Under the pieces are notes generated by a model that was not told where the DNA came from, made no database searches, and saw only the letters and a list, made by a program, of their open reading frames with translations. Of a stretch of DNA of 64,000 bases, positions 1 to 11,221 are shown in pieces. Origin of the DNA: CAMASH01 sp041746635 (GTDB lineage Bacteria; Verrucomicrobiota; Verrucomicrobiia; Chthoniobacterales; Terrimicrobiaceae); the NCBI GenBank assembly GCA_041746635.1, contig JBGTGQ010000003.1, forward strand, positions 49,788-113,787, in the 5' to 3' direction. Positions within the stretch are counted from its first letter, which is position 1; each line of letters begins with the position of its first letter. A program made the position numbers and the translations under genes.

Positions 1-829
1 GGCCGGCTGCGCGATAGGCGCGTCCTGCGGCGGTGAATTGGCCGGTCTTCGGGTTCACTAGGGCGACGGCGGCCCATGGGGCCTCGGTCCACCTAAGTTC
101 AAACCACGCGTAACGTTCGACGTAGGGCAATGACTCTAGCATGGGCAGGGCCTTGCGGATGAAGGCGGCATTTTTGGCTGCGTTCACGGGCGGGTTTTCC
201 AGTTTCAGCCAGTAGCCGGTGGAGCCGGAAAATTCCGTGAGCCAGATCGGCCGCCGGTAGCGTTTCCATTGGGTTTCGAGAAAGGTCTTCAACTGGTCCA
301 CCGCATCTGGTGCGGTGATGTCGCCATACCAATGCAGGCAGATAAAATCCACGCGGTAGCCGCGGGCGTCGGCCTGCTTCATGAAACGCGCGAGCCAGTC
401 CTTCTCCTTCGTGATGGTGGCTGGAGCGGGACTGCCCAGGCGCATGCCGGTGCGCATGAGACGGGGCCAGAGGGCGAGGGCCTGCCCGACCGTCATGTCG
501 GCCTGTTCCTGGCCATCGGGTTCGTTGAAAGTGAGCAAGGTGTGAAACCCGGCCTTCTTCAGCCGGGTGAGATTTTTCTCCGTGACGTCCCGGCCATTCC
601 AAACCATGGGAAAAAATTCGGCCCGCATCCCGGCGGCGCGCGCGTCGGGATGCGGGGTCCAGTTGTAATACCAACCGCACCTCAGCTGAGCCACGTCTTG
701 GCTGAAATGGCTGAACCTCTCGTCGGCGTTCCAAAATCCAACGCCCTTTTTGGGCGCCTGGGGCGTTTCAGCCGGGAGGTGTAAAGCGGAAAAAGTCATC
801 GCGCAGAATAAAAAGCAGAGACGCTTCAT
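1..829 (-). CDS. Secreted GH128-like glycoside hydrolase (Asl1-like), truncated by window edge
   Basis: The frame runs from an ATG at 827-829 to the window edge without a stop, so the C-terminus is missing (276 codons visible). Residues 1-20 look like a signal peptide ending near LPAE. The body fits the Asl1-like glycosyl hydrolase fold (GH128, beta-1,3-glucanases): FNEPDGQEQ at about residue 100 would hold the acid/base glutamate, and WLTEFSG at about residue 205 the nucleophile. KGVGFWN near the N-terminus and CLHWYGD in the middle also fit this TIM-barrel family. The substrate is inferred from the family only. It is divergent from the glpX remnant, and an export role in polysaccharide breakdown is likely. 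Confidence 0.72.
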   Translation of the reverse strand, partial: MKRLCFLFCAMTFSALHLPAETPQAPKKGVGFWNADERFSHFSQDVAQLRCGWYYNWTPHPDARAAGMRAEFFPMVWNGRDVTEKNLTRLKKAGFHTLLTFNEPDGQEQADMTVGQALALWPRLMRTGMRLGSPAPATITKEKDWLARFMKQADARGYRVDFICLHWYGDITAPDAVDQLKTFLETQWKRYRRPIWLTEFSGSTGYWLKLENPPVNAAKNAAFIRKALPMLESLPYVERYAWFELRWTEAPWAAVALVNPKTGQFTAAGRAYRAAG

Positions 830-900
830 GCAGGCACGGAACGTATATTCTGCGAAATGAGGCGCGCCCAGCGTAATGCTGAGGGTCGAAGCGGCCAATT

Positions 901-1335
901 TTGGGGGCGACATCCGCGGCGGTCGCGCCTTCCATGCCGGATTCCGGCGTGGATTTATCCATCGGCATCGGCGGGGCCCCCGAAGCCATTCTGACCGCCG
1001 CCGCCCTCAAGGGCCTGGGGGGCGAAATCCTTCTGCGCATGTGGCCGCGCGACGATGCCGAGCGCGGCGAGTTGCGCAAAACGGTGACCGAGGCGGACCG
1101 CGAGCGCACGTATTCGACAGACGAACTGGTGATCGGAGAGAGCGCGATTTTCTGCGTCACCGGCATCAGCGACAGCTCGCTTTTGCCCGGGGTCAAATTG
1201 GCCGGCAATACCGCGACGTCGCATTCGATCCTTATGCGTGCGCGCAGCCAGACACTGCGTTATGTCCGCGCGGTCCACAATCTCGGCTCCAAGACGATTC
1301 ACCTCCGCAGCACCAAGCGCGAAGCCCGGGTGTAG
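901..1335 (+). pseudogene. glpX: 5'-truncated remnant of class II fructose-1,6-bisphosphatase
   Basis: The 144 codons match only the C-terminal part of GlpX: GIGGAPEAILTAAALKGLGG, then RTYSTDELV, a CVTGISDSSLLPGV segment and HSILMRARSQTLR. Intact GlpX is about 320-340 residues, so the N-terminal metal-binding half is absent. An in-frame stop at 880-882 lies 21 nt before the first TTG, and the three forward frames upstream to the divergent gene at 829 show no GlpX N-terminus. The remaining frame is open and family-like to its last residues, so the loss may be recent or the fragment may still be expressed. No convincing start codon or ribosome binding site is visible. Confidence 0.7.
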
Positions 1336-1344
1336 GGGCAATTT

Positions 1345-2619
1345 CTATCCCGCCGGATCGGTCAGTTTTTCGTCGCGGGCGACCAGTTCCTGCCAGATAT
1401 TTTTGTAATCGGGTTCGTAGCGCTGATCCTGAAAATCGGCCATGCGCTCGCGCAGGGCGACGATCTCGGCCACGCGTGGTTGCAACTCCTGCCAGGACTC
1501 GCGCAAGAGCCGGAGGGCGGCCGGTTCGCGGTCCCACAAGACCGCGTAAGAATCAATGAACTCGCTGGCGTAGTTCGGTTCGGCGCGATCGTTGGGCAGC
1601 CAGAGAGTGCGGGCGGGTTCGGGTTCCTCCAAGAGCATGGGGGCGATGAAAATATTCTTCAGGATGGCCTGACGGTATTTTTCCCGGGCTTCGGTTTCGT
1701 TTCCATCCAGGGAAAAGCACAGGCCCCAACCAAAGAGAAGGGAGGGCTCGGCGTAGTCGCCGGGGAATTCCTCGCCGTACCGCGCGAAAAACTCCGCCGC
1801 TGCTTCGTGATTTTCGGCAAGGAGATGGAGCAGCGGGATGAAAAACCGAACGCCCTGGTTGTCGCGCGGATTTAAATCGAGCAGGTGCTCGAATTGCCCG
1901 GCCGCGTCGGCATGACGGCTCTGATGCCAAAGGGTCAAGGCCCGCCCGTAGAGCGAACGCAAGAGCGGACGCGTTTCCCGCGATGTCCACCAGGCGGGGT
2001 GACGCGACTGCCATTGCGGGAACTCGCGGGCGATCACCTCATCATAAGCCGCAAGACAGGCCTTCCAGTTGCCATTTTGAAATTCCACATCGGCCAGTTC
2101 CACGCGGGCGGTCGAGCAATCGGCATCGCGGTCGAGCGCAGTGCGCAGCAGGGCGATCTTTTTGCCCGGCGAGCGCACGCGCAGGGCGGTGTTGACCAGC
2201 CCTCGCGCCACATCCTTGGACCGCGGCGCGGCGCTGCCCTCCCGGGAAAATCGCAGGACGACCGTGCGGGCCAGGGCGCGGAGCTCCTCGGGTCCGCCAC
2301 GGTCAAAGCGCTGGAAACGGATGTCCACGCGGTGTTCTTTGGAGAAAATCTTCCAGTCGTCCTCCTCCCACTCCTCGCTCGGGCAGATGGTCACGCGGTC
2401 GGGGGCACCGAGCTTCTCGAACAGCTTCACCAGAAAATTTTCCACCCGGATCTGATCGAGTTCCTCCAGAATGTCCGGCGCGGCGACGGGTGCCCCGCTG
2501 CTATCGCAGACAATGAGCAAGGTCGGCAAAAAATAGTCGCTGCCGGCGGGGATGGGTTCCTCCAGATCCACCCAATACACGAACCACGTGACCTTGGACG
2601 ATTTGAGGGGCTGGATCAT
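1345..2619 (-). CDS. Tetratricopeptide-repeat protein, function unknown
   Basis: This 424-residue cytoplasmic protein has no signal peptide or membrane segment. The N-terminal 130 residues (VTWFVYWVDLEEPIPAGS onward) are not recognised. From about residue 140 helical repeats follow, with TPR-like signatures such as NGNWKACLAAYDEVIA, LYGRALTLWHQSRHADAA and the terminal GNETEAREKYRQAI. The C-terminal section (EPARTLWLPNDRAEPNYASE) resembles the closing part of ST7-like TPR proteins, which is recalled rather than tested. Its start overlaps the stop of the exonuclease gene by 4 nt (ATGA), so the two are probably translationally coupled. Substrate or partner is unknown. Confidence 0.6.
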   Translation of the reverse strand: MIQPLKSSKVTWFVYWVDLEEPIPAGSDYFLPTLLIVCDSSGAPVAAPDILEELDQIRVENFLVKLFEKLGAPDRVTICPSEEWEEDDWKIFSKEHRVDIRFQRFDRGGPEELRALARTVVLRFSREGSAAPRSKDVARGLVNTALRVRSPGKKIALLRTALDRDADCSTARVELADVEFQNGNWKACLAAYDEVIAREFPQWQSRHPAWWTSRETRPLLRSLYGRALTLWHQSRHADAAGQFEHLLDLNPRDNQGVRFFIPLLHLLAENHEAAAEFFARYGEEFPGDYAEPSLLFGWGLCFSLDGNETEAREKYRQAILKNIFIAPMLLEEPEPARTLWLPNDRAEPNYASEFIDSYAVLWDREPAALRLLRESWQELQPRVAEIVALRERMADFQDQRYEPDYKNIWQELVARDEKLTDPAG

Positions 2620-3164
2620 TCGTTAGTGATCTTCCAGTTGACTTCCAAACGTTGTTTGCGGTCGAAGCGGTCGGGATAAAACAGCTCGCCATGTTGAGCG
2701 CCGTATTCGTGGATGAGCTTGGTCACCTTCACGTCAAAGCAGCAGTATTCCGCAATTTCCATTATCTTTCCTTCGCGCCACCAGCGGATGGCGTCAAGGC
2801 CCTCGGCCACTTTGCCCACCCCCAGCGTGCCTTGGGCCAAACTCTCCAACTTAAGGCGGTGGCCGGCTGATTTTTCGATTTCCACCAACATGTCGAGGGT
2901 CGGCAGATGATGCGGCAAATCAAGAATCGTGTAGGCCATGAGGACCTCGTAATCAAAACTCAAAACGTTAAACCCCACCACCAGATCGGCCCGTTGCAGA
3001 CGAGCGACCAGATCGCCCGCACGTTTCTCGGGAAAAACCTCATAGATCTGATCGGCCGAGCTGTACGTCACCCCCACGGACATGCCCATCTCGTGTTTTT
3101 TATCCCAGCCGCCCACGTCATTCGCAGTGCGTTGGGTCTCAAGGTCGAAATACACAATATCCAT
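2616..3164 (-). CDS. DEDD-type 3'-5' exonuclease domain protein (RNase H-like, YprB type)
   Basis: This 182-residue protein is a stand-alone RNase H-like exonuclease domain. IVYFDLETQ near the N-terminus gives the first acidic pair (Exo I), VGFNVLSFDYEVL at about residue 63 gives Exo II, and EYCCFDVKVT at about residue 138 gives the final aspartate of Exo III. These are the metal ligands of DEDD nucleases. Length and motif spacing fit YprB/RNase_H_2 proteins lacking the helicase seen in larger relatives. It probably acts on single-stranded or structured nucleic acid, but the substrate is unknown. It is the first gene of a two-gene unit with the TPR protein and is divergent from the cobalamin riboswitch. 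Confidence 0.7.
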   Translation of the reverse strand: MDIVYFDLETQRTANDVGGWDKKHEMGMSVGVTYSSADQIYEVFPEKRAGDLVARLQRADLVVGFNVLSFDYEVLMAYTILDLPHHLPTLDMLVEIEKSAGHRLKLESLAQGTLGVGKVAEGLDAIRWWREGKIMEIAEYCCFDVKVTKLIHEYGAQHGELFYPDRFDRKQRLEVNWKITNE

Positions 3165-3177
3165 CGGAAGCCTTCAG

Positions 3178-3267
3178 CATGGGGAAAATTTTCCGCCCTG
3201 ACAACCACGGGGAGGGCGAAGCTCCGCGGAGCCGTGGTTTTATTTGTCCGCAAATTCCCCCACACCA
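3178..3267 (+). repeat. Palindrome-interrupted copy of the riboswitch expression-platform sequence
   Basis: CATGGGGAAA at 3178-3187 and a 24-nt segment at 3244-3267 match 3634-3643 and 3648-3671 downstream. The 24-mers differ at only two positions. In this upstream copy the two parts are separated by a palindrome with arms AACCACGG (3203-3210) and CCGTGGTT (3232-3239). The first part runs to the start of the exonuclease gene. This accounts for most of 3165-3270; between 3270 and 3452 I see no gene. Confidence 0.65.
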
Positions 3268-3452
3268 TCCCAGCCCTTTTCGGGCACCACGCGAAGCGAA
3301 ACTCCGATGACCGGCCCCTAGGTGCATTCCGCAAAAGACCAGGGCTGACGGACGGTCTCTGCCCCTGTCTTACGGGAAGACGCAAATTTTTCTTGCCCCC
3401 ATAAAACATATCTATATATTTAAATGTGTTAATTTTAACAGGCGGACGAACC

Positions 3453-3681
3453 GCCCATTGTTCTCTCACTAAGTATCAACCAGCCAATCCGCCGGCCTAG
3501 GAAAGCAGGGTGCAAACCCCTCACTGTCGCGCAACGGTCAAAGTCCGATTTCGAACCGGCGGAGAAAACCACACAGTCCTGAGATGGGCAGAGGCGTCGC
3601 GAAAAGCGCCCGTGTCGGGGGCAGTCCTTTCAACATGGGGAAAGGGATTGTCCGCAAATTTCCCCGCACCAAAGGACAATC
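3453..3681 (+). promoter_or_regulatory. Cobalamin riboswitch with translational expression platform
   Basis: The aptamer core is directly visible: a GGGTGCAAACCCC hairpin segment, then CACTGTCGCGCAACGGT and a B12-box-like AGTCCTGAGATGGGC at 3575-3589. The closing P1 helix pairs GCCCAT (3453-3458) with ATGGGC (3584-3589). These elements occur in the order and spacing of the cobalamin family (Rfam RF00174). The expression platform runs from about 3590 to the start codon at 3682. It contains GATTGTCC (3646-3653), complementary to GGACAATC (3674-3681) over the ribosome binding site, and a competing hairpin GGGGAAA/TTTCCCC (3637-3643 with 3658-3664). This predicts control of translation of the downstream three-gene operon, normally repressed when B12 is plentiful. 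Confidence 0.85.
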
Positions 3682-4383
3682 ATGAAAAACTTCACTCCAT
3701 TTAAAAACCTGATCTTTGCCGGCTTCCTCCTTAGCCAGACGGTCGCGTCCGCCGCCGTGATCACGGGCTTCGACGATATTGACTACTGGGTGGGTGCGGG
3801 CGGCCAACAAGCGGCCCTGGTCATCGACTGGAACGACGGCATCTCGCCGGTTTCCCTCGCGTGGGGTTTTCGCTGGGACGGTATTGCCACCGGGCAGGAC
3901 ATGTTTCTGGCCATCGCCGGGGCCACCCTCGGAGACATCACTGCCACGGGAGCGGATTCGCGCCTCAGTATATACATCACGTCGTTCAGCTTCGGGGATG
4001 CCATCGACCGCATCGTCTATGTGGGCCCCGGATACGACCATGACAGCGCCGGTTTCCTTTCCGGTGGGTTCTGGGAATATTACTGCATGGGGGGAACCTT
4101 CGACACGCCACCGGATGGCGACCCCAATGTTTATGCCGGATCAGAATTTTATCCCGGCACCAACGGCACGCCGGATTGGATCAGTTCCTGGACAGGATTC
4201 AGTGAACGTGTTCTGAGCGATGGTTCGTGGGACGGCTGGAGTTTTGCTCCGGATTTCGTCTCGCAGGGAGTCGAGACTCCCGTTGCCGCCGTGCCCGAGC
4301 CGGAAGTCTGGCCCTTGGTGATTTTTTCGGGAATCCTTCTTGTGCTCTTCCACCGCCGCCGGAAGCACTTCGCCAACGCATGA
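3682..4383 (+). CDS. PEP-CTERM exported protein, first gene of cobalamin-riboswitch operon
   Basis: This 233-residue protein has an N-terminal signal peptide (hydrophobic stretch about residues 8-25, cleavage near ASAA). Its C-terminus is a textbook PEP-CTERM sorting signal: VPEPEVWP, a hydrophobic helix, then HRRRK. It should therefore be processed by an exosortase and displayed at or beyond the outer membrane. The mature part carries a DWNDG...SLAWGFRWDG motif at about residues 49-67, which I do not tie to a characterised fold. The start at 3682 follows the sequestered GGACAATC element directly, and the stop overlaps the next start by 4 nt. Riboswitch control suggests a role in binding or scavenging corrinoids, but that is inference. 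Confidence 0.85.
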   Translation: MKNFTPFKNLIFAGFLLSQTVASAAVITGFDDIDYWVGAGGQQAALVIDWNDGISPVSLAWGFRWDGIATGQDMFLAIAGATLGDITATGADSRLSIYITSFSFGDAIDRIVYVGPGYDHDSAGFLSGGFWEYYCMGGTFDTPPDGDPNVYAGSEFYPGTNGTPDWISSWTGFSERVLSDGSWDGWSFAPDFVSQGVETPVAAVPEPEVWPLVIFSGILLVLFHRRRKHFANA

Positions 4384-5135
4384 AACCCCGAGCCTTCACT
4401 TTGATAGAAATGCTCGTCGCGTCGACGATCGTTCTCGTGCTGGGAATGACCCTGACCGCCGCGGGCTGGAAGGCGTATGAAAAATCGTCCCTCGCCGTCT
4501 CCGCCAACAACATCCGGCTGCTGGCGGCGGGTGGAAGTGCTTACCTTGTCGACAACAACTACGTTTTCTGGCCTTACAAAAAGGTCGATGCGGATAAGAA
4601 TGCCGTTTGGTGGTTCGGCTTCGAAACCTTCGCGGGCACAAAACAAGCGGAGGGCACGCGGACCTTTGATCCGGAGCAGGGACCACTGGGCGGATACGTG
4701 CCCAAGGCGATCCGGCCCGATCCGAGCTTCGCGTTTACCGGCAAGGCGTTTAAGCCCAAGTATCGCAATGGATACCTCGGCATTGGGTACAATGTGCTCC
4801 TGGGAGGCAAATGGCAGTGGGATAACGAGGGGAAATCCCTGCGCAAATATTGGGAGCTGAGCGACCCGTCGAAAGTCGTGGTCTTTTTTACCTCCGCCCA
4901 AGTGAACACATTTCAAGCCCCCGCCAGCAGCAAAAACCCCATGATCGAGGAGTTTTACGGCATCGACGAAACATTCAAAACTGCGCATTTCCGCCATGCC
5001 GGCCAGGCCATGGTGGGATTTGCCAACGGTTCGGCTGGCTTCCTTCCGATGGACGAAACCTCGCGCGACTCCCGCGCGCCTGAAGCCCATATCGGCCGCT
5101 TCGCTCCCGTCGGCAGCAAAAAGTATCTGGAGTAA
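4380..5135 (+). CDS. Type II secretion/type IV pseudopilin-like protein
   Basis: The start at 4380 gives MKPRAFTLIEMLVASTIV, a class III prepilin leader with a short basic leader, the A/FTLIE cleavage region with conserved glutamate at +5, and a hydrophobic helix to about residue 28. The remaining 220 residues resemble the globular domain of verrucomicrobial and planctomycete H-X9-DG type pseudopilins: a NNYVFWPY segment early on, then AHFRHAGQAMVGFANGSAGF near the end. ATGA overlap with the PEP-CTERM gene and a 4-nt gap to the next gene show operonic expression. Its partners in secretion are not in the window. B12 control of a pseudopilin suggests a dedicated surface assembly, which is unproven. 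Confidence 0.85.
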   Translation: MKPRAFTLIEMLVASTIVLVLGMTLTAAGWKAYEKSSLAVSANNIRLLAAGGSAYLVDNNYVFWPYKKVDADKNAVWWFGFETFAGTKQAEGTRTFDPEQGPLGGYVPKAIRPDPSFAFTGKAFKPKYRNGYLGIGYNVLLGGKWQWDNEGKSLRKYWELSDPSKVVVFFTSAQVNTFQAPASSKNPMIEEFYGIDETFKTAHFRHAGQAMVGFANGSAGFLPMDETSRDSRAPEAHIGRFAPVGSKKYLE

Positions 5136-5139
5136 CGCC

Positions 5140-5745
5140 ATGAAAAAACCGCAGATTGATCCCATGAATAAAAACACCCTCGCCCTTGCCCTTGCCTTGG
5201 TGGTTCTGGCGGCGGCCTATCGCGTGTTCGGCGCGGTTTATGTTTCCGCCCTACCGAATTTCTCGCCCGCCATGGCCATGGCCTTTTGCAGCGGGCTCGT
5301 ACTTCCCGGGGTGCTGGCCGTGGCCGCGCCCCTGCTGTGTTTGTTCGTTTCGGATCTTTTGCTCAACGCACATTTCGATCAGCCGCTGGTCCAACCGGCC
5401 AGCCTGGCCATTTACGCTTGCTACGTGTTCGCCATCGGCACCGGAGCCCTGCTGCGTAACCGGAGCCTGCCCGCCGTGTTCGGCGCGGTGCTGGGCAACG
5501 CCGTGCTTTTCTATTTGGTGACGAACTCCCTGGCTTGGTGGGGCAACTCCCACTACGTCCAAAACTTCGGTGGCTGGGCCCAGGCCCTCACCGTGGGCCA
5601 GCCGGGATTCGCGCCCACCTGGACGTTTTTTCGCAATTCCCTGCTCAGCGATTTTCTCTTTACCGGCGTCTTTCTGGCCCTTTTTTACGTGGTGAGAAAA
5701 CGCAATGCCTCGCCCCATCTCGCCCGCCAGGAAAGCTCGTCGTGA
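5140..5745 (+). CDS. Six-helix membrane protein, DUF6580-like putative (cobalamin) transporter
   Basis: The protein has 201 residues with about six hydrophobic helices: residues 12-31, 43-58, 60-78, 90-108, 113-132 and 170-193. The motif LPNFSPAMAMAF after helix 1 is characteristic of the family I recall as DUF6580, a putative transport protein resembling ECF substrate-binding (S) components in size and layout. GGAG at 5129-5132, 7 nt before the ATG, supports the start at 5140 over the later ATG at 5164. As the last gene of the cobalamin-riboswitch operon it is the best candidate for an inner-membrane corrinoid permease. No ECF ATPase is adjacent. Its 3' end overlaps the convergent esterase by 61 bp. 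Confidence 0.75.
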   Translation: MKKPQIDPMNKNTLALALALVVLAAAYRVFGAVYVSALPNFSPAMAMAFCSGLVLPGVLAVAAPLLCLFVSDLLLNAHFDQPLVQPASLAIYACYVFAIGTGALLRNRSLPAVFGAVLGNAVLFYLVTNSLAWWGNSHYVQNFGGWAQALTVGQPGFAPTWTFFRNSLLSDFLFTGVFLALFYVVRKRNASPHLARQESSS

Positions 5746-6776
5746 GTGCCGCCTTCGACCCGCACGATGGAAAATTCCCGGCCGTCCCGCCAGCCCTTCC
5801 CGCGCAAAATCGCGCCAAGGTCCCGGTGGTACGGATCGTAACATTCGTCCAATCCGCACGTGCCGTAATCGAAATACATCCTCGTTCCCACCGGCAGGAC
5901 GGGCGCGGCTTCCGCGGCAAGCAACTGACCGGATTGCGCGGGCACACGTTGGGAGACGTCCTCGAAGGCCGTCGAGAGGCAGGCGAATTTTCCAAACGCG
6001 CGGGGATGCTGCATCGCCACATAAAAGCTGATCAACCCACCCAGCGACGATCCGCCCAAGATCCGCGCGGACGGCGTAGCCAAGGTGCGATAATGGGTGT
6101 CCAGGTGAGTGAGGAGTTCGGTCGCGACGAATTCCGCATAGGCCGCGCCACCGAGTTCGGGCGAGAGATCAAAATCCCGCCGCGATTCGTTTTCCTCGGA
6201 ATATCCCTCGGGATGGCAAACCCCCACCACGATCGCCTCGGGCATCACACCTTCGCGCGCCAGCCGGTTGACCCACTCGTCCGCCGCCCAGTCCACTCCG
6301 CTGAAAGGACTCGTCAGCGGATCGAAAATATTGGCCCCGTCGTGCAGCACAATCAGCGGAAAACGCCGTTGCAAATCCGTGACGTAGCTGTGCGGCAACC
6401 AGATCAGCACCTCGCGCGAATCCGCCAGCGCGCGCGAAGGGATCACTTCGCGCGTGAGGCGGCCTTGGTAACGATCCTTCCATTCCGCCACGGTGTGATG
6501 CAGGGTGGCGTCGAGCCAGACATCGTGGATGGAATTGGGCGGCACATCGCCGTAAGCGTCCACCGCCTCGGCCTCCCACGAACCGCGCGTAATTTTATAT
6601 TCAAAATGCGCTCCGGTCTCCGCTTCGATCTCGCCGACGTGATACGGCGGCTTCCATTCCAGGCGCAGGCCGTTTTCCGGCCGCCAGTCGCCCAAGGCCG
6701 GAATGCTCCCGGTGATGAGAACAGGTTCTTCACTGCAGTCGATGGGCGGGACGATTTGAAAACGAATTTTACTCAT
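5685..6776 (-). CDS. Esterase-D-type alpha/beta hydrolase with N-terminal CBM20-like domain
   Basis: The protein has 363 residues. Residues 1-95 form a starch-binding-like (CBM20) beta-sandwich: EEPVLITGSIPALGDWRPEN and HFEYKITRGSWEAE. The rest is an Esterase D/enterochelin-esterase hydrolase: PLIVLHDGANIFD, the nucleophile elbow GGSSLGG at about residue 240, and a C-terminal histidine in VEGGTHDELSW. There is no signal peptide, so it is probably cytoplasmic. I chose the ATG at 6774-6776 because the domain begins there; the frame remains open upstream inside metH but is antisense to it. The start is only 30 bp from metH on the other strand, so their promoters must overlap or lie within the coding regions. 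Substrate unknown. Confidence 0.8.
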   Translation of the reverse strand: MSKIRFQIVPPIDCSEEPVLITGSIPALGDWRPENGLRLEWKPPYHVGEIEAETGAHFEYKITRGSWEAEAVDAYGDVPPNSIHDVWLDATLHHTVAEWKDRYQGRLTREVIPSRALADSREVLIWLPHSYVTDLQRRFPLIVLHDGANIFDPLTSPFSGVDWAADEWVNRLAREGVMPEAIVVGVCHPEGYSEENESRRDFDLSPELGGAAYAEFVATELLTHLDTHYRTLATPSARILGGSSLGGLISFYVAMQHPRAFGKFACLSTAFEDVSQRVPAQSGQLLAAEAAPVLPVGTRMYFDYGTCGLDECYDPYHRDLGAILRGKGWRDGREFSIVRVEGGTHDELSWRARWGEALRFLTT

Positions 6777-6806
6777 GCGGGGCAAAGACCAAAGTAGCCA
6801 AAGCTC

Positions 6807-10631
<3,825 letters not shown>

Positions 10632-10757
10632 GTCGTTCCCTCGCGGCAAGCTGTAATCTGCCTGGAAAACTCACATTTTGAAAGCCTGACCGGCGCTTCG
10701 CGTCCGTTGCAGCCGCTACAGGAAAAAGCCGGCTTCGGGTTAGTATTCCGTTGAAAT

Positions 10758-11036
10758 ATGGAAAACGGTCCGCTGCTTCCTCTTCACATGCCTCCCGGCA
10801 AGGCGCCGCCCGGGGCAGTCCCCGCGGATCAGTCGAAGCTAAGCCACATTTATACCTACGGTGATATACCCGCATTTTATGTGGATCACCCTTTCACCTG
10901 CAGGGATTGCGGCAAGCGGGAAACTTGGACCGCGTCTCAGCAAAAGTGGTATTATGAGGAAGCCAAAGGCCACATTTGGGCGGTGGCCGTTCGCTGTCAC
11001 GATTGCCGGAAGAAGCCGGGGACACCGAACCCATGA
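10758..11036 (+). CDS. Small zinc-ribbon protein
   Basis: The 92-residue protein has an unstructured Pro-rich start (LPLHMPPGKAPPGAVPA) and a C-terminal zinc ribbon: FTCRDCGKRETWT with one Cys pair and VRCHDCRKKPG with the second, separated by about 30 residues containing ASQQKWYYEEAKGH. This matches the short probable zinc-ribbon family (zf-trcl type) in spacing and in the WTASQQ..Y segment. It has no membrane helix and may bind nucleic acid or a protein partner; function is unknown. It is flanked by repeats on both sides and appears to be a single-gene unit downstream of metH. Confidence 0.72.
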   Translation: MENGPLLPLHMPPGKAPPGAVPADQSKLSHIYTYGDIPAFYVDHPFTCRDCGKRETWTASQQKWYYEEAKGHIWAVAVRCHDCRKKPGTPNP

Positions 11037-11065
11037 CCGGCGGCGGCTTCTGAACCTGATTTTTT

Positions 11066-11128
11066 GTAGCGGCGGTCTGCGACCGTCGTATTCTCTCCCT
11101 TCCGAATGTTTGCGACGGTCATAGCCGC
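11066..11128 (+). repeat. Palindromic REP-like element
   Basis: Left arm GCGGCGGTCTGCGACCGTCG at about 11070-11089 and right arm TGCGACGGTCATAGCCGC at 11111-11128 are imperfect inverted copies with hairpin potential. The element fills the gap between the zinc-ribbon gene and the convergent DUF885 gene. The preceding metH-zinc ribbon gap holds a degenerate dispersed repeat (10683-10716) and no gene. Confidence 0.6.
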
Positions 11129-11221
11129 AGTATTGTGCGAGGCCGGCAAGATGACATTTGTGCTGGCGGAAACGACGTAACTTTGTTCCTGTCCGGCGGA
11201 GGGGGAGATTTTGGAACGCCG

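Noticed and set aside
99..734. Long Arg/His-rich open frame on the minus strand
   Set aside because: It is an out-of-frame shadow of the GH128-like gene, which has a signal peptide and catalytic motifs in another frame of the same strand.
768..1208. Minus-strand open frame across the glpX remnant
   Set aside because: The plus strand carries clear GlpX motifs; the minus frame has no family-like sequence.
3199..3241. Intrinsic terminator for the exonuclease leader
   Set aside because: The hairpin is upstream of the gene start and its sequence is a REP-like palindrome. A T-run is short (four Ts), so termination was not claimed.
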